From positions 596,177-660,176 of the forward strand of contig NW_019775957.1 of NCBI RefSeq assembly GCF_001039355.2: 64,000 nt of DNA, given 5' to 3'. The notes beneath the pieces were generated by a model. The model was not told the origin of the DNA. It searched no databases and saw only the letters and a list, made by a program, of their open reading frames with translations. The DNA comes from Lingula anatina. Its lineage: Eukaryota; Brachiopoda; Lingulata; Lingulida; Lingulidae. The translations under genes and the position numbers were made by a program. This document shows, in pieces, positions 9,376 to 20,318 of this stretch (positions are counted from its first letter, which is position 1; the number at the start of each line of letters is the position of its first letter).

Positions 9376-12300
9376 ACTGTTATTTTACTTAACTCAGCAT
9401 TTTCTTAGGTGCAAGGGATCTTATTTTTAGCACATTTTATAGTGCATCTAATGGCCTGCACAGTCAACCCAGCTGATGTGAATGTAATCAAAAAAGCGGG
9501 GAAGACACCTGCTGCCATATTTGATAGAACACTACATGCCCATGTTATAGAAAATGACCACTGTTATATCTGTGAAGTAGAAGTGTAAGTTGCATTTCTT
9601 TTTTTAGGTTTGAAAACTTGATTAATATGTTTTTGCTATGCTGACGTTTAATATGATACTTCAGAAGATTTGAATTTGTATAGAGTGGATAAAACAGGCT
9701 TGAGTTTCTTCAACTATGAGAGAGTGAATGAAATGTCTAACTTTGTGACTTGGAAAGGAAATGCAAAATTAATCTTTTTTCCTTTCAGAGGACCAAAATC
9801 TAAACATTGTAGTGCCTGTAACAAGTGTGTCAGTGATTTTGATCACCACTGTAAGTGGCTCAATAACTGCGTAGGAGGCAGAAACTACAAGTAAGTTAAC
9901 TCTAGGATACAGCTGCAAAGTTATGAGTCACAAAGGTGTCTTATGCAAAAATAATACTAAGAATTCAGAAATCTTAGAAAAGTTACCATAAAAGCTAATA
10001 AAAAATTTGTTACTTTAACATCACATTTTGATTGAAGCAGTTTTGTTTTTTTTTTTTTGCTTAAAGTAGACCTAAGAAACATATCTTAAAAGGCCAAACT
10101 GCTTCTAAATATTTTACTACACTTCATGATAAATCCTAGGCATGATGTCCCAGCCAGCCTCTGTATCTTAGCAAATGTGGGGAGTATATGACTTACCTAG
10201 CAAGGGCATGTCATCAACGTGGCAAACTGTCCTTGTACAACTGTGTATTCACAATGGCCATGACTTATTTCTTTGTCATTATTACTGACCTCTGTTGGTA
10301 CCTTGCAGAGATCCCCAAAAAATGAAGCCTTGTCACAGAACTGACATTTGTAAGGCTCCAGTGTGAATTCTTTCATAATGGCCCAACCTGAGTAGCCTCT
10401 TTAGTGTTCTGAGTTGCCCTTTATTCATCATGGGATGGTAGGATTGCTTATTTGTCATGTATTAGCACTTCCAAAAAATTACGTGCAAAGTTTTTCAATT
10501 TTTAACAGGAGTGTTGGCTTTTCTTACATTTAGAGTATAATTTAGACTTGTGTTTTAAGTGGATTTGTGTACAGAACTTGCATGCACTGGCACTAGCAAG
10601 TGTTTACAGCATCTCTCTCCCCCCCCCCCTTTCAGACGCGTTCACAATTATCCTTTGTTTGAATGTAAGTAGAGAAATTCCACATTTTGTAACAAAATAC
10701 TGGCCATTAGTAAGGCATACCATCCTTAAAAAACCTTGTTGACCATGAAATGGCAGTGACATAATGATTTGTTTATGTTGTTGGCCCTTGCTAGTAACAC
10801 AACCACACAAACGCCCTCCAAAAATGAAGCCTTTTCACAATACTGACAAATGTAAGGCTCCAGTGTGAATTCTGTTAAGTAAAAGTGAATGGCCTCCTTA
10901 CACCCCTCAGTTGCCCTTTGCTCATTGGGGGATAGCAGGGTCGCTTACTTGTCGTGTATTAGCACTTCCAAAATTTTACGTTTCAAATTCTTTATTCTTT
11001 AAAACATGTGGTGACCCTTCATACATTTAGAGTATGATTTTGACTTGAGCTTTGAGTAGATATAAGTGCAGAACTTGCATTCACCAGCACTAGTAATTGC
11101 TGAATATATTCTCTCTCTCTCTCTCCCCCCCCCCCCCCCCCCCCCAAATGGCATGCATGCATTGATAGGAGAGGAAAAATTATTTATATTTTGATTTTTT
11201 AGTTCAGTGTTATCCAACTAAATTAAACAGATAGAAATGATTTGTAAATAAAGGTTTGATTTTATGAAGAAATATTTTTTTATTTTTTTCCAGACTATTT
11301 ATTTTAACCTTGGTGACAGCTCTTGTAGGATGCCTGCTGATCCTAACTCTGTGTATTCTACAGTTTGTTGCCTACTACACAGATAAAAGTGATGGTCATA
11401 TATTGCAACAATATAGAGGTAAGTGTGCCTGCCTATCAGTTTTTGCCATGCAGTAATGAGATTTTGCTGACTATCAGCACATTTCCAACTTTTTGGGAGT
11501 CAAAAATGTCACTTCTGAGATGGATACATTTATTTGTTTTTTTTTTTTTTTTTGTAATGACTGTACCACATAATTGATTTCTATTAGAAGTCATCCATAT
11601 GCAACAATGACAACAACAGCAGTGATTTACTGCAACTGTTGTGCCTGTCTATTATTTCATGTCACCTGTGTTTGTTTCTTTTCACTCAGACTATTTATCA
11701 AGTACAACAACATCAGTATTAACAACTGGGTACAGTAACAGTACTACAGACACCACTGTCAGCACTGTCAGCACTGCAACTGTGCCTTATGAGACACCAT
11801 GTAAGTAGATGTTGAATTTAGGAATTTTAAGTTTGTCTTGTAAATGATTAAAAATTATACTTGCACACAATTATATTTTTATTAATTAATATAGGATTAG
11901 AAATGGTATGAATTTTTACTTATTTTGTTATTTTATTATCAATATTTTCTACTACAGTTTTATTTTATGTCCCAAATTAAAAAATGAAAAAAAAAAAAAA
12001 TGCTCAAACTGAAACAAAAATATCATATGAAATTCAAAATCCATATCCCTTCAATTTTAAAATCTACTGCTACAGTTCTCTAAATTCTTCCATTTCTTTC
12101 AGCTCATCTGTAAACATTACTTAGTTACCACCAAAATTGCACAATTTTTTAAAAATTCTCTCTATAAAATGTCTTACATTTTAGCCAGTCAGTTTTGACT
12201 TTGGTATGAGTGAAAGAGCTTTGATATATGTATGTTTATATTTTCCTTTCAGTGTTGTTCCATATCTTCTATGCCAGTGTGCCTGATGAAGCCTGGCTCG

Positions 12301-12552
12301 CAGTATTAGGAATCACAGCAGTCCTTGCTCTTATAACCATTATATTATTAGGACACCTGCTTGGATTCCATATTTATTTAAGTAAGTACAAAGTAATCTT
12401 TTTTATCTGTAAAACCTCTTTTTCTACTGGCCCCTTTAGCCACCAAACTATGTTTATGAGTCTATTTGACTAAAATAAAAACAGTGGCCAGTAACTAAGA
12501 AATTCACTATAGGTATTGGTCTCAGCTCTAATCTAACTGAAATATGGACAAG

Positions 12553-12587
<35 letters not shown>

Positions 12588-14206
12588 TACTGAAACATGC
12601 TTAAATATTATTTGATTTTTCATAAGACACTTTATAGGCTATTTTAAAGTCTCAAATCATAATGTCACTTTATTTTCTTTATAATATATGAAAATTTTGT
12701 ATAAGATTAAGACAGTGTCATTTCAAAATGAATTGTTAGAGACTTTATATCTGTTTTATGTTGATGAATTCCTTCTATGTTATTGGTAAAATGATATTTA
12801 ATACTTATATTATTCCATTTAATTATTCATTTGAGCTGCAATTAATATTTATTGATAACATTTATTCACGTGAAAGATTAAAAAATTTTGAAATGTTGTC
12901 CTGTTTTAACCTTACACATGTGATATGGTTAGAATGTTAATCAATCTCTTATATCTTATAGATAACTGGAGTTTTAGTGACTTTTCTTTTACTTGTTACT
13001 AATAGCTACAACTATTTGTAGATTTAGTCCATTTTTGTCGAGAAATTCCAAGAAAAATATAGAGAGTTTGGGAATAGATGATAACAGTAGCAATTTAAAA
13101 GGGATTAATCAAATTTTATAGAAGTAATGCAAGATTGGGAGTTGATATGATAGTGTGAGAAAGTGATACAGCCCAAAAGATATTTTAAGTCTAGTAACTA
13201 GGGATGTATCACATAATTATTCCAGTATTTATTGATTTTTATGCAAGATATCATGTTCTATTTACTCACTAAACATAGTTTTTGATATGAACACATCATA
13301 GATTTCTGACCTTTTGAGTCTTCTTTATCAAATATTACTAATTTTTTTTTTTAATTTAAATATGATCAATTACTGAAGTATAATTAAGAATTTTGTGAGT
13401 GAATACAGAAGTTGTAGGTTTAGATATATTTCTGAAACATTTGTTTTTCATGGCTGTACTGATTTTGAAATCACTGGTTGCTACACATTAGCATGTTTTC
13501 ATTTTTATTTCTTATGACTATTTTAAAAGGAAGTTAGACTGGACTTTTCAAGATGGTCGACAAAACCAAGATGGCCACCTGAATCAAGAAACTATATAAT
13601 TTACTGATATTTTTTGTGTTCAAATCTCTGTAGGATGCAATGGGTTGACTTTTTACGAACACATTCAGAAGACACGGTCCAAGAAACAAGAGTCTTCCAA
13701 TGATGAAAGTCAAGACGAAGTTATAGAATTAGGTCATGTAGGCGTGGCAAGTCAGTCAAGTGTTGAGAATGGCGAGATTCCTATTCCCTGTTCTTCTGAA
13801 GAAAAACCTTATCAATGTTGTGGCTCTGTCAAGGTACGCACACGTCTTTGTCCAATTCACTCCCCCCTGCCTGCAATGGTCTGCATGTTAAAACTAATAG
13901 TACTAATTCATTCCTGGGTGTTTTTCTCTTTTAGAATCACTTGTGCCTGTGCATTGTTACCATGGAAATATGTCTCAACTTAGTCATAATAAGTTTTTTT
14001 TTTCTATATGCATTGGAGGCATGGCTAGTTGTGAATTGCAGAACTTGAAGAATAACCCTTACTGTTTATTAGAAGATAACAGGTTTTTGTTTTCTCATTT
14101 AGAGTACAGTTGCAGTGAATAAGTATTTTTTTCAAACATTTTAGGTATTTATTTATTTTCTTTTTTATTATTTTGGGGCATAATAATTTATTTACTGGGG
14201 ATATGG

Positions 14207-14239
<33 letters not shown>

Positions 14240-17200
14240 GAATAACAATTTTTTTGTTTTCTCATTTAGATGACAATTGCTGTGCATGGGAAATGAAATA
14301 GAAATTAGGTTTTCATTTTTTTCTCTTTATTTGATTTAGCTGTTTTTACACAGTAAATCTCTGGAATGGGTGTTGGTATATAATTACGTAGTATAGTTGT
14401 TTAGTAGAATGACCTTACCTTAAGTCTTTCTCCCTTATTTCTTCCAGTGTGCAAAGATCTCAGTACCTACGATTACATTGTCATGCAGCGTCAAGAGGCA
14501 GAACGTGAGGCAAGAGAACGAGAAATAGGCAAAATAAAAGAAGAAAATTCAAAACGCTCATCTTTGAAGGTACAGCTCTTCAAGAGCTTTGTGCAGTTTC
14601 CCAGCAATCTTCCTATGTGCAAACCTCTTTTTCTTCCTTTTTTCAGCACTAGTCTCTTTTCTTGTGTAGTTTTATCACTGGTGTTGCTTTGATATAATCT
14701 ATTCTCCACATCTACTCAGCCTCGTGTGTGTGTGTGTGTGTGTGTGTGCGCGTTTGGTTTGATCATTCAGTGAAATCTTCCCTACCATGCACTGGTACAT
14801 GTTTCTGCAGCTTATTGAGCAAATAGTCTTCGACAATGTGCAGTGACTAACTTATGTCCCTCTTCCTGGTTCTTTTGGTGCAATTTCCAGCCAATCAATA
14901 CGAGATTGATCTGTGTTACAACTATTTTTCTACTTATTTTCCCCAGGTGAACGTATTTCTTCCCAACAGTGCATTTTGCTTATTACAAATATCAATCTCT
15001 CTTGACTGTGCAGTAGTTACCCTACACAATTCTTTTCTAAACTATTTTCTCTTCATATTTGCTCAGTTATTAATAAAAATATCAGCTCTGTGTGTGTGTT
15101 GTATGTACTAATCTCAGCTTTCTACTGCAGCTAGAAAGTAGACACTAGAGACTCTACTTTTCACCTGTGCATGCCTGTGCATTTCACAGCAAGGATCCAA
15201 AGAAGATGAACATTTGTACTTTTTCTTGGAATCTGTCTTTGTCTTGCTACATGTATATCCCTCTTAGGCTTGCACCTACCTGTTCTCTTTTGCTTTTTCT
15301 ATGCCATAGGACTGTCTGGTTTGTCTACTCATGGCTTCTATAAACGCAGAGTTCAAAGGAAAAACAGAGAAAATGGGGAAAAGGGCAGAGATGAGGCCAT
15401 CCAAGAGTTGACTGTCAATAAGGTTTAAAAGGTGGCTTAGGCTAAAAGAAAAATCTCACTGTTTTATTGGCCTGAGGATAAATATGCTATTTAAGTGAAA
15501 TAGTTTAAGCAGGATTAATAAGATATTAAAATTCATTTTGTACATAAGCATTGTTGAATTCAAGTGTTAAGTTTGAGCAAATATATTGCTATTTAGAATT
15601 TTTTTTTTTTGTAACTTTGAATTTAAACTTAATTTGACTTTGATAGATTTGAATTGATTAAATTTGATATTTGTTGATTGGTTGTGTTATTGTTTCATTT
15701 TTCAGAAAAACAAAATACATCCAGTTGACAGTGGCATGGTACAATCAGATTCTGTGTACAGTATCTCTACTGTAGGGGGCAATGGTGTGCAGGGGGACTT
15801 GACTAAAGGGGGCACTGGTGTCCTGAGAGACTATGAGAAGATGCTGATGGAAGAAGCGACAGAAAATAAGCCTAAACAAAAGGTACCATATATAGAAATA
15901 TTAATAGTAAGCATAAAAAGAAGTGGAGATAAACAAACTTTGCATTGTGTATGCACCTTTTTTTTTGTTTTGTTTATTAATTAATTTATTATTATTATTT
16001 ATTTATTTTATTATTTTTATTATTTTTTTTTTAGGGGGGGGGGNNNNNNNNNNNNNNNNNNNNNNNNNNNNNNNNNNNNNNNNNNNNNNNNNNNNNNNNN
16101 NNNNNNNNNNNNNNNNNNNNNNNNNNNNNNNNNNNNNNNNNNNNNNNNNNNNNNNNNNNNNNNNNNNNNNNNNNNNNNNNNNNNNNNNNNNNNNNNNNNN
16201 NNNNNNNNNNNNNNNNNNNNNNNNNNNNNNNNNNNNNNNNNNNNNNNNNNNNNNNNNNNNNNNNNNNNNNNNNNNNNNNNNNNNNNNNNNNNNNNNNNNN
16301 NNNNNNNNNNNNNNNNNNNNNNNNNNNNNNNNNNNNNNNNNNNNNNNNNNNNNNNNNNNNNNNNNNNNNNNNNNNNNNNNNNNNNNNNNNNNNNNNNNNN
16401 GGGAGGTAAATCCATCAGTGTATCCCTTTGTAATTTGTCTCACAGTAGGTACCAGTCTTTAAAATTTTTATGATGAAGTTTATTTATGTGCAGGGTTCTC
16501 TTTCAGGTAAAGAAGAAGAAGAAGAAAACTAAGATTGCCACAGGAAAGAAAGTGAAGACAAAACCAGCAGAATTAGATGCCAGGGAATTGATAACACAAT
16601 CAGGATCTTCTTCAGCTTCATCTCCAGAGGAGCAGAAGACATGTGAGTAGAAAATATTAGTCGTGTGTTAGGCTTAAAGACTGTCTCAGTGGGTTAAACC
16701 CTTAATATAGCAAGAAAATGAATTTTCATTCACTTGAATTTTCACCAATTTTCCCATAATGGCCAAGGTATATCCTATCCAAAACCATTCAGAAAATGAA
16801 GCTACCTAAAACCGTTTTTAAGTTCCATTAATTTATTTAAGACGACTCGTCTTAAATACTCAGCTACCATCTCACAGTACAGCTTCAGAACGCGCAATTT
16901 CTCTCTAAGTCTCACGGTTTACTATGAATGAAATACTATAGTGAGACCCAGATGTTACTTTTTGGCGCCAAGACAGCAAACATGGAGACGTGCGAAAAGT
17001 CCGAAGAGTGCAATAAAAGGAGAAGAAAAAAGTAGTCATTCCAGTTCGCTAAATACGAAAACAAATAAGAGACAGACACAGAAGGTCTCAGACTGTGTAT
17101 GTTGGGAGGGAGTTGGGGAGGTGGAAGAAACTAAAAGCAGAATTGTGTTACATACAAGGCACTGGCAAAACTTCTCGACACGTGAGTAGGCCTATGCGCT

Positions 17201-18688
17201 TCACAGGGCTCAAGTATGTATGATTATCGTATAAACATGTTTACGTGATGATATTTCTGCTCATACAAAGTTGGTTCAGGTATAAGAGCATTTTGGGCTT
17301 TATGTTTTCTGTTTTTGATTGGTATGTGTACCGAAAATATGGTTACTAACAAGATACATGTGGGAATTACTTTTATGGTTAGCGACGTTATCTGAACATT
17401 ATTTCGACTTGCCTCACTTTTGAAGTTAGTTTTGTACAGACAGCTGATTTAGAATATACTATATAAGAGAAGTTTTACAACTTTTCTGCCAAACTTGCGT
17501 TGCATCATGACATCATCTCATTCTGGCTGAACCCTGCTGTGATTGGTCTTGAGCGTGGTGAAATCCAGGTCATGACCTTCTTCTGGCTATGCTCTGAAGT
17601 CATGATAAATAGTTTCGTTTTCTAATTTTTTATAGTTGTTTTAGCAGGACTTTTTTTATACAAATTTCATTAAAATAATCATAAACAATCTCCTAAAACA
17701 CAAATCTGATCAAAGTTTTACATAGAACCTTCTCCTATACTTTAATCTAACCCACTGAGAGTGTTTTTAACAATGCATCTCATTATGTGTTTCATTTATT
17801 TGTAATAGACTTTGTATTCATAATAGACTCTGTTGACTTAGTTTAAAAAAACTATATTAAGATTTCAATCTCTTCCAACTCCCCCCACCCCACTCGCAGA
17901 AAAGAAAAAAAAAAGAAAGGAGAAAAATATAGCTTGAGAATTCACAGTTATGTAACCTTAGTGATAGAAATAAAAAGAAAGTAATCATAACCAGGTGTGA
18001 AAAAAATTGGTTAAAATGAAATCTGACCTTCGGCCTTTATGTTATGAAACATGACCTCTAACATTTGAGATGTTCATATTTTCCAGATCGTAAGCCATCA
18101 TACACACCACGTGGTACCTCCGTACGGATTGATGTCCCTGCCTACCCAATCGGCATTCATCACGTGACCCCTCGCTCTGATGACATCATTCCAGCATCGC
18201 CTGCTCCAGAATACCACTCAGACTCGGCAGAATCTTTACAAGAAATCCCTCTATCAGACACAAATATATCTAGTAGATCTCAAAAAAACACTGAACGATC
18301 TTCAACCCGGCTTAGTCCAGGTTTGTCATCCAGTTCCAGGGATCCTAGTCCTTCTTTTGGGGACGGGATATCCGAGTACTCGGACCGGTTGCTCCCAGGT
18401 CGGAAGAAAATGAAGAAAAAGAAAGAGAAACTGCACACAGATTCCTCGTACCCTGTGAGGACTAATCATCACTCTCTCAGTGCCAAAATGCTCCAAGAGG
18501 ATGGCGTTTTTGATGACAATCAAGATATTTCTACTCGAGTAAGGTTGACTTCAAGGCCTCGTGTGAAAGCAGCGCATTTAGGCGTTCCGCCATTGGACCT
18601 CTCTAGTGTTCGTGGAGACAGTGATGCTGCAATGTCTTTAAGCTCGTCTAGTCGATCGAAGAAATCACACATGACAAGTCAAGCTTAG
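8727..18688 (+). CDS. ZDHHC1: ZDHHC1/ZDHHC11-type palmitoyltransferase, complete, with alternative exons
   Basis: Coding exons: 8727-8900, 9409-9584, 9789-9890, 11294-11418, 11690-11800, 12253-12381, one of three alternatives (13634-13833, 14448-14569 or 15310-15422), 15706-15882, 16507-16642 and 18087-18688. Every phase closes, giving 643, 617 or 614 residues. The ATG follows the acceptor directly. Segment 1 (about residues 30-50) and segment 2 (57-80) span the membrane; NPADVNV replaces the DPG motif. The cysteine-rich domain has HCSACNKC and DHHC, with the expected acyl-accepting Cys at residue 138. Segment 3 is in exon 4 and segment 4 in exon 6 ([10 protein letters not shown]). The tail is Ser-rich with Lys clusters. 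The family S-acylates proteins at endomembranes; human ZDHHC1 is also reported to support STING signalling. An N gap (16044-16400) lies in a late intron and could hide an exon. The ZDHHC1 versus ZDHHC11 assignment is uncertain. Confidence 0.9.
9331..9374. repeat. (ATT)n microsatellite (copy B allele)
   Basis: About 14 ATT units, longer than the matching tract at 4198-4230, just upstream of the second coding exon. Confidence 0.85.
10141..11150 (-). pseudogene. Tandem relic segments with degenerate C2H2 zinc-finger remnants
   Basis: Two roughly 500 bp segments (about 10300-10630 and 10800-11130) are imperfect direct repeats lying in ZDHHC1 intron sequence. Read on minus, each keeps [13 protein letters not shown]-like residues ([13 protein letters not shown] in the other) after RIHTG, but with a frame shift between the linker and the finger. 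Each also has a CKFCT stretch followed by Lys-rich residues ending near KCKK or KCMKGHH. This looks like decayed C2H2 zinc-finger coding sequence. No intact frame remains. Confidence 0.5.
11108..11145. repeat. (CT)n plus poly-C tract
   Basis: CT units followed by about 20 C. A related CT/C tract closes the preceding repeat unit near 10613-10630. Confidence 0.85.
12552..12590. repeat. (TTTA)n microsatellite
   Basis: About nine TTTA units in the intron following the exon for membrane segment 4. The rest of this 1.2 kb intron (12382-13633) is AT-rich with no further recognisable feature. Confidence 0.85.
13634..13833 (+). CDS. ZDHHC1: ZDHHC1 alternative exon 7a
   Basis: A 200-base exon with acceptor ctctgtag and donor AAG|gtacgc. 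Joined to the preceding exon (which ends with one base of a codon) it reads [18 protein letters not shown] and closes in phase 0 after CCGSVK. It is the longest of the three alternatives and adds an acidic Ser-rich stretch and a Cys-Cys pair that could be acylated. Splicing it directly to 7b makes the 7b frame run into a TAG. Confidence 0.75.
14206..14234. repeat. (TA)n microsatellite
   Basis: About 14 TA units between alternative exons 7a and 7b. Confidence 0.85.
14448..14569 (+). CDS. ZDHHC1: ZDHHC1 alternative exon 7b
   Basis: A 122-base exon with a strong pyrimidine tract and acceptor cttccag, donor AAG|gtacag. With the preceding base it reads [20 protein letters not shown], the closest of the three to vertebrate ZDHHC1 (LTTYEYI), then a charged, probably helical stretch ending KRSSLK. 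Phase in and out equals 7a and 7c. Confidence 0.85.
14725..14749. repeat. (GT)n microsatellite
   Basis: About 12 GT units, then GCGC, in the intron after alternative exon 7b. Confidence 0.85.
15310..15422 (+). CDS. ZDHHC1: ZDHHC1 alternative exon 7c (candidate)
   Basis: A 113-base open segment with a very good acceptor (long pyrimidine tract, then atgccatag) and a weaker donor AAG|gtttaa. With the preceding base it reads [20 protein letters not shown] and closes in phase 0 at LTVNK. Its LST aligns without a gap to the LT/LST of exons 7a and 7b at residue 277. Reading it in the frame left by exon 7b gives an in-frame TGA. The weak donor makes it the least certain of the three. Confidence 0.6.
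16044..16400. other. Assembly gap (357 N)
   Basis: Run of N flanked by G tracts, inside the ZDHHC1 intron between 15882 and 16507. Confidence 0.99.
16685..17759. mobile_element. Candidate non-autonomous DNA element, 1.1 kb, in ZDHHC1 intron
   Basis: The core CTCAGTGGGTTA at 16685-16696 recurs as its exact inverse TAACCCACTGAG at 17748-17759, with weaker similarity continuing inward. Between them is sequence more GC-rich than the surrounding intron, with a CCAAT-like ATTGG near 17540 and an 82-codon open frame (16941) that resembles nothing I know. No clean target duplication is seen, so the mobile-element call is tentative. Confidence 0.45.
17760..18086. other. Intron remainder before ZDHHC1 last exon
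   Basis: AT-rich with a C-rich stretch near 17880 and A-rich runs; nothing else recognised. Confidence 0.5.
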
Positions 18689-20090
18689 AATTCAGGCGGC
18701 TGCGTTCAACCTGCTCTCAGGTGGTTAATCTAAAAGGCATCCCTTTGCTCAATAGACTTAGTATAACTAGAAAAGCTTCATGGTTTTCATTACTATCTGT
18801 GCCATAAGACTTAAGCAGTGATGAAGTCGCCTAAGCTTTACTGCATGTTTATTGTGGTCATTTCTGGATCTTGGACACTTGACCCCAGAAAAGAAGACCT
18901 TGTCAATCATAGGAGAGTTGCTGTATTTTTTAATGCTTGAATGTCAATGTATATTTCAGGAATGGGATCTCTTGATGCCTTATACAAACTTGCAGTTGCC
19001 AAAGATGTGTTTCTTTCATAATATGCACAATGGACTGTATTATATATCTCTAGCCTTCACAGTGGCAGTAATTATGGAAGCTATTTGAGTTTCTCCATTG
19101 TGAAAGATTTGTCATTGTGTCTTATTAGGTCTACCATATTTTTATCATTGCTTTTTTTTTTAATTCTTTTTTACTTCAATTCAGCTGTAAGCTGAAGTCT
19201 AAATCTCTTGCTCTCCCAACCTCCCAAGTCCTGTTGAGTGTTTAATTTCATGAAAGAAAATTTTAAAAACAGAGCTCATTCTAATAACTTATGGCATATT
19301 TTATATTTAATGAAGGTATAACATTTAGTGAGAGGAAAGACAGTAACATGATGAGCAGAATATATTCAGGACTTTAGAACTTATTGGAAAGGCTGGCAGT
19401 ATGGGAAAAATTGATTGAAAAAAAGTTGCAAAGTGACCTGAATTTGTTGAAAAGGCAAGTAAAAGAAGAAAATTCTTGTAGAAAATTTTAGAGGTAATTA
19501 TTTTCTATTTTTTAAAAAATACTATTTGGGTCAGAATCTCCTGGCTATAGTGAGGTAATAATTGGTTTTTAAAAATATCTTAGCATACAAAGAATAGGAA
19601 ACAAATGAAGATGTACTGAACAATAATCTAAGCAGTACAGAATGTTTTTAAACTTTAAAAGTATAAGTTAAATTCCAAAATTTCAAGCAATGTGTAATTA
19701 TTTTCAAATAATATATATATTTTCTTATATATTTCTTCATTTTAAAATATTTACAGTAAACATCTTTTTCTTCAGACCTTTCAAATTGTGCAGAAATGCA
19801 ATTGATCAAATAATTTTCATTTTCTCAACTATGAAATATTTTTTCTAAATGTAGTCATTTTTACTAGACATTTAGTTCTACGTGGAAACTATAAAATTTA
19901 ATTTTATCAGTTCTAAGCACCATTGAAGAACCAGTGAAATAAAATTGTGCCTGTGATAGTAATTCCGTTTTTAAAAAGGCTTCTTTCCAAAGGAAAAATT
20001 ACTTGACGCACATGAGATCCTGTGTAAGATTATTATTATTATTGTGGATTTTATAGATATAAACCAACATGAAGGTGCAAATAAAAATAA
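18689..20090 (+). other. Probable ZDHHC1 3'UTR
   Basis: AT-rich non-coding sequence follows the TAG at 18686-18688. AATAAA signals occur at 19938-19943 and 20080-20085, either of which could end the transcript. No other gene-like feature is seen. Confidence 0.45.
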
Positions 20091-20318
20091 TTACGAAGGA
20101 CACATCGTCTTACTTTGAATAGAGATCATGTATTATATCATTCTTAATGAATATAGAAAAGACTGAAGACCCTGTACACATACAATATCTTATTTATTAT
20201 TGTACAATACGTGCACTCCTGAAACTGCTACAATTGCATCACATCAAATTGCTAAACAAATACAGACTATTTGGAAAGCTACAGTACTTCAAAGAAAGAA
20301 TGATCGCCGACTGTCTAG

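Noticed and set aside
13020-13080. A further alternative exon of the ZDHHC1 cluster after the AG near 13020
   Set aside because: In the required phase it reads only about a dozen codons ([12 protein letters not shown]) before a TAG, and lacks the L-S/T motif.
15180-15230. Another candidate alternative exon after the cacag near 15190
   Set aside because: In the required phase a TGA follows within a few codons.
15923-16462. Long open frames across 16003-16462
   Set aside because: They run through 357 Ns and are artefacts of translating the gap. The same applies to 55351-55740.
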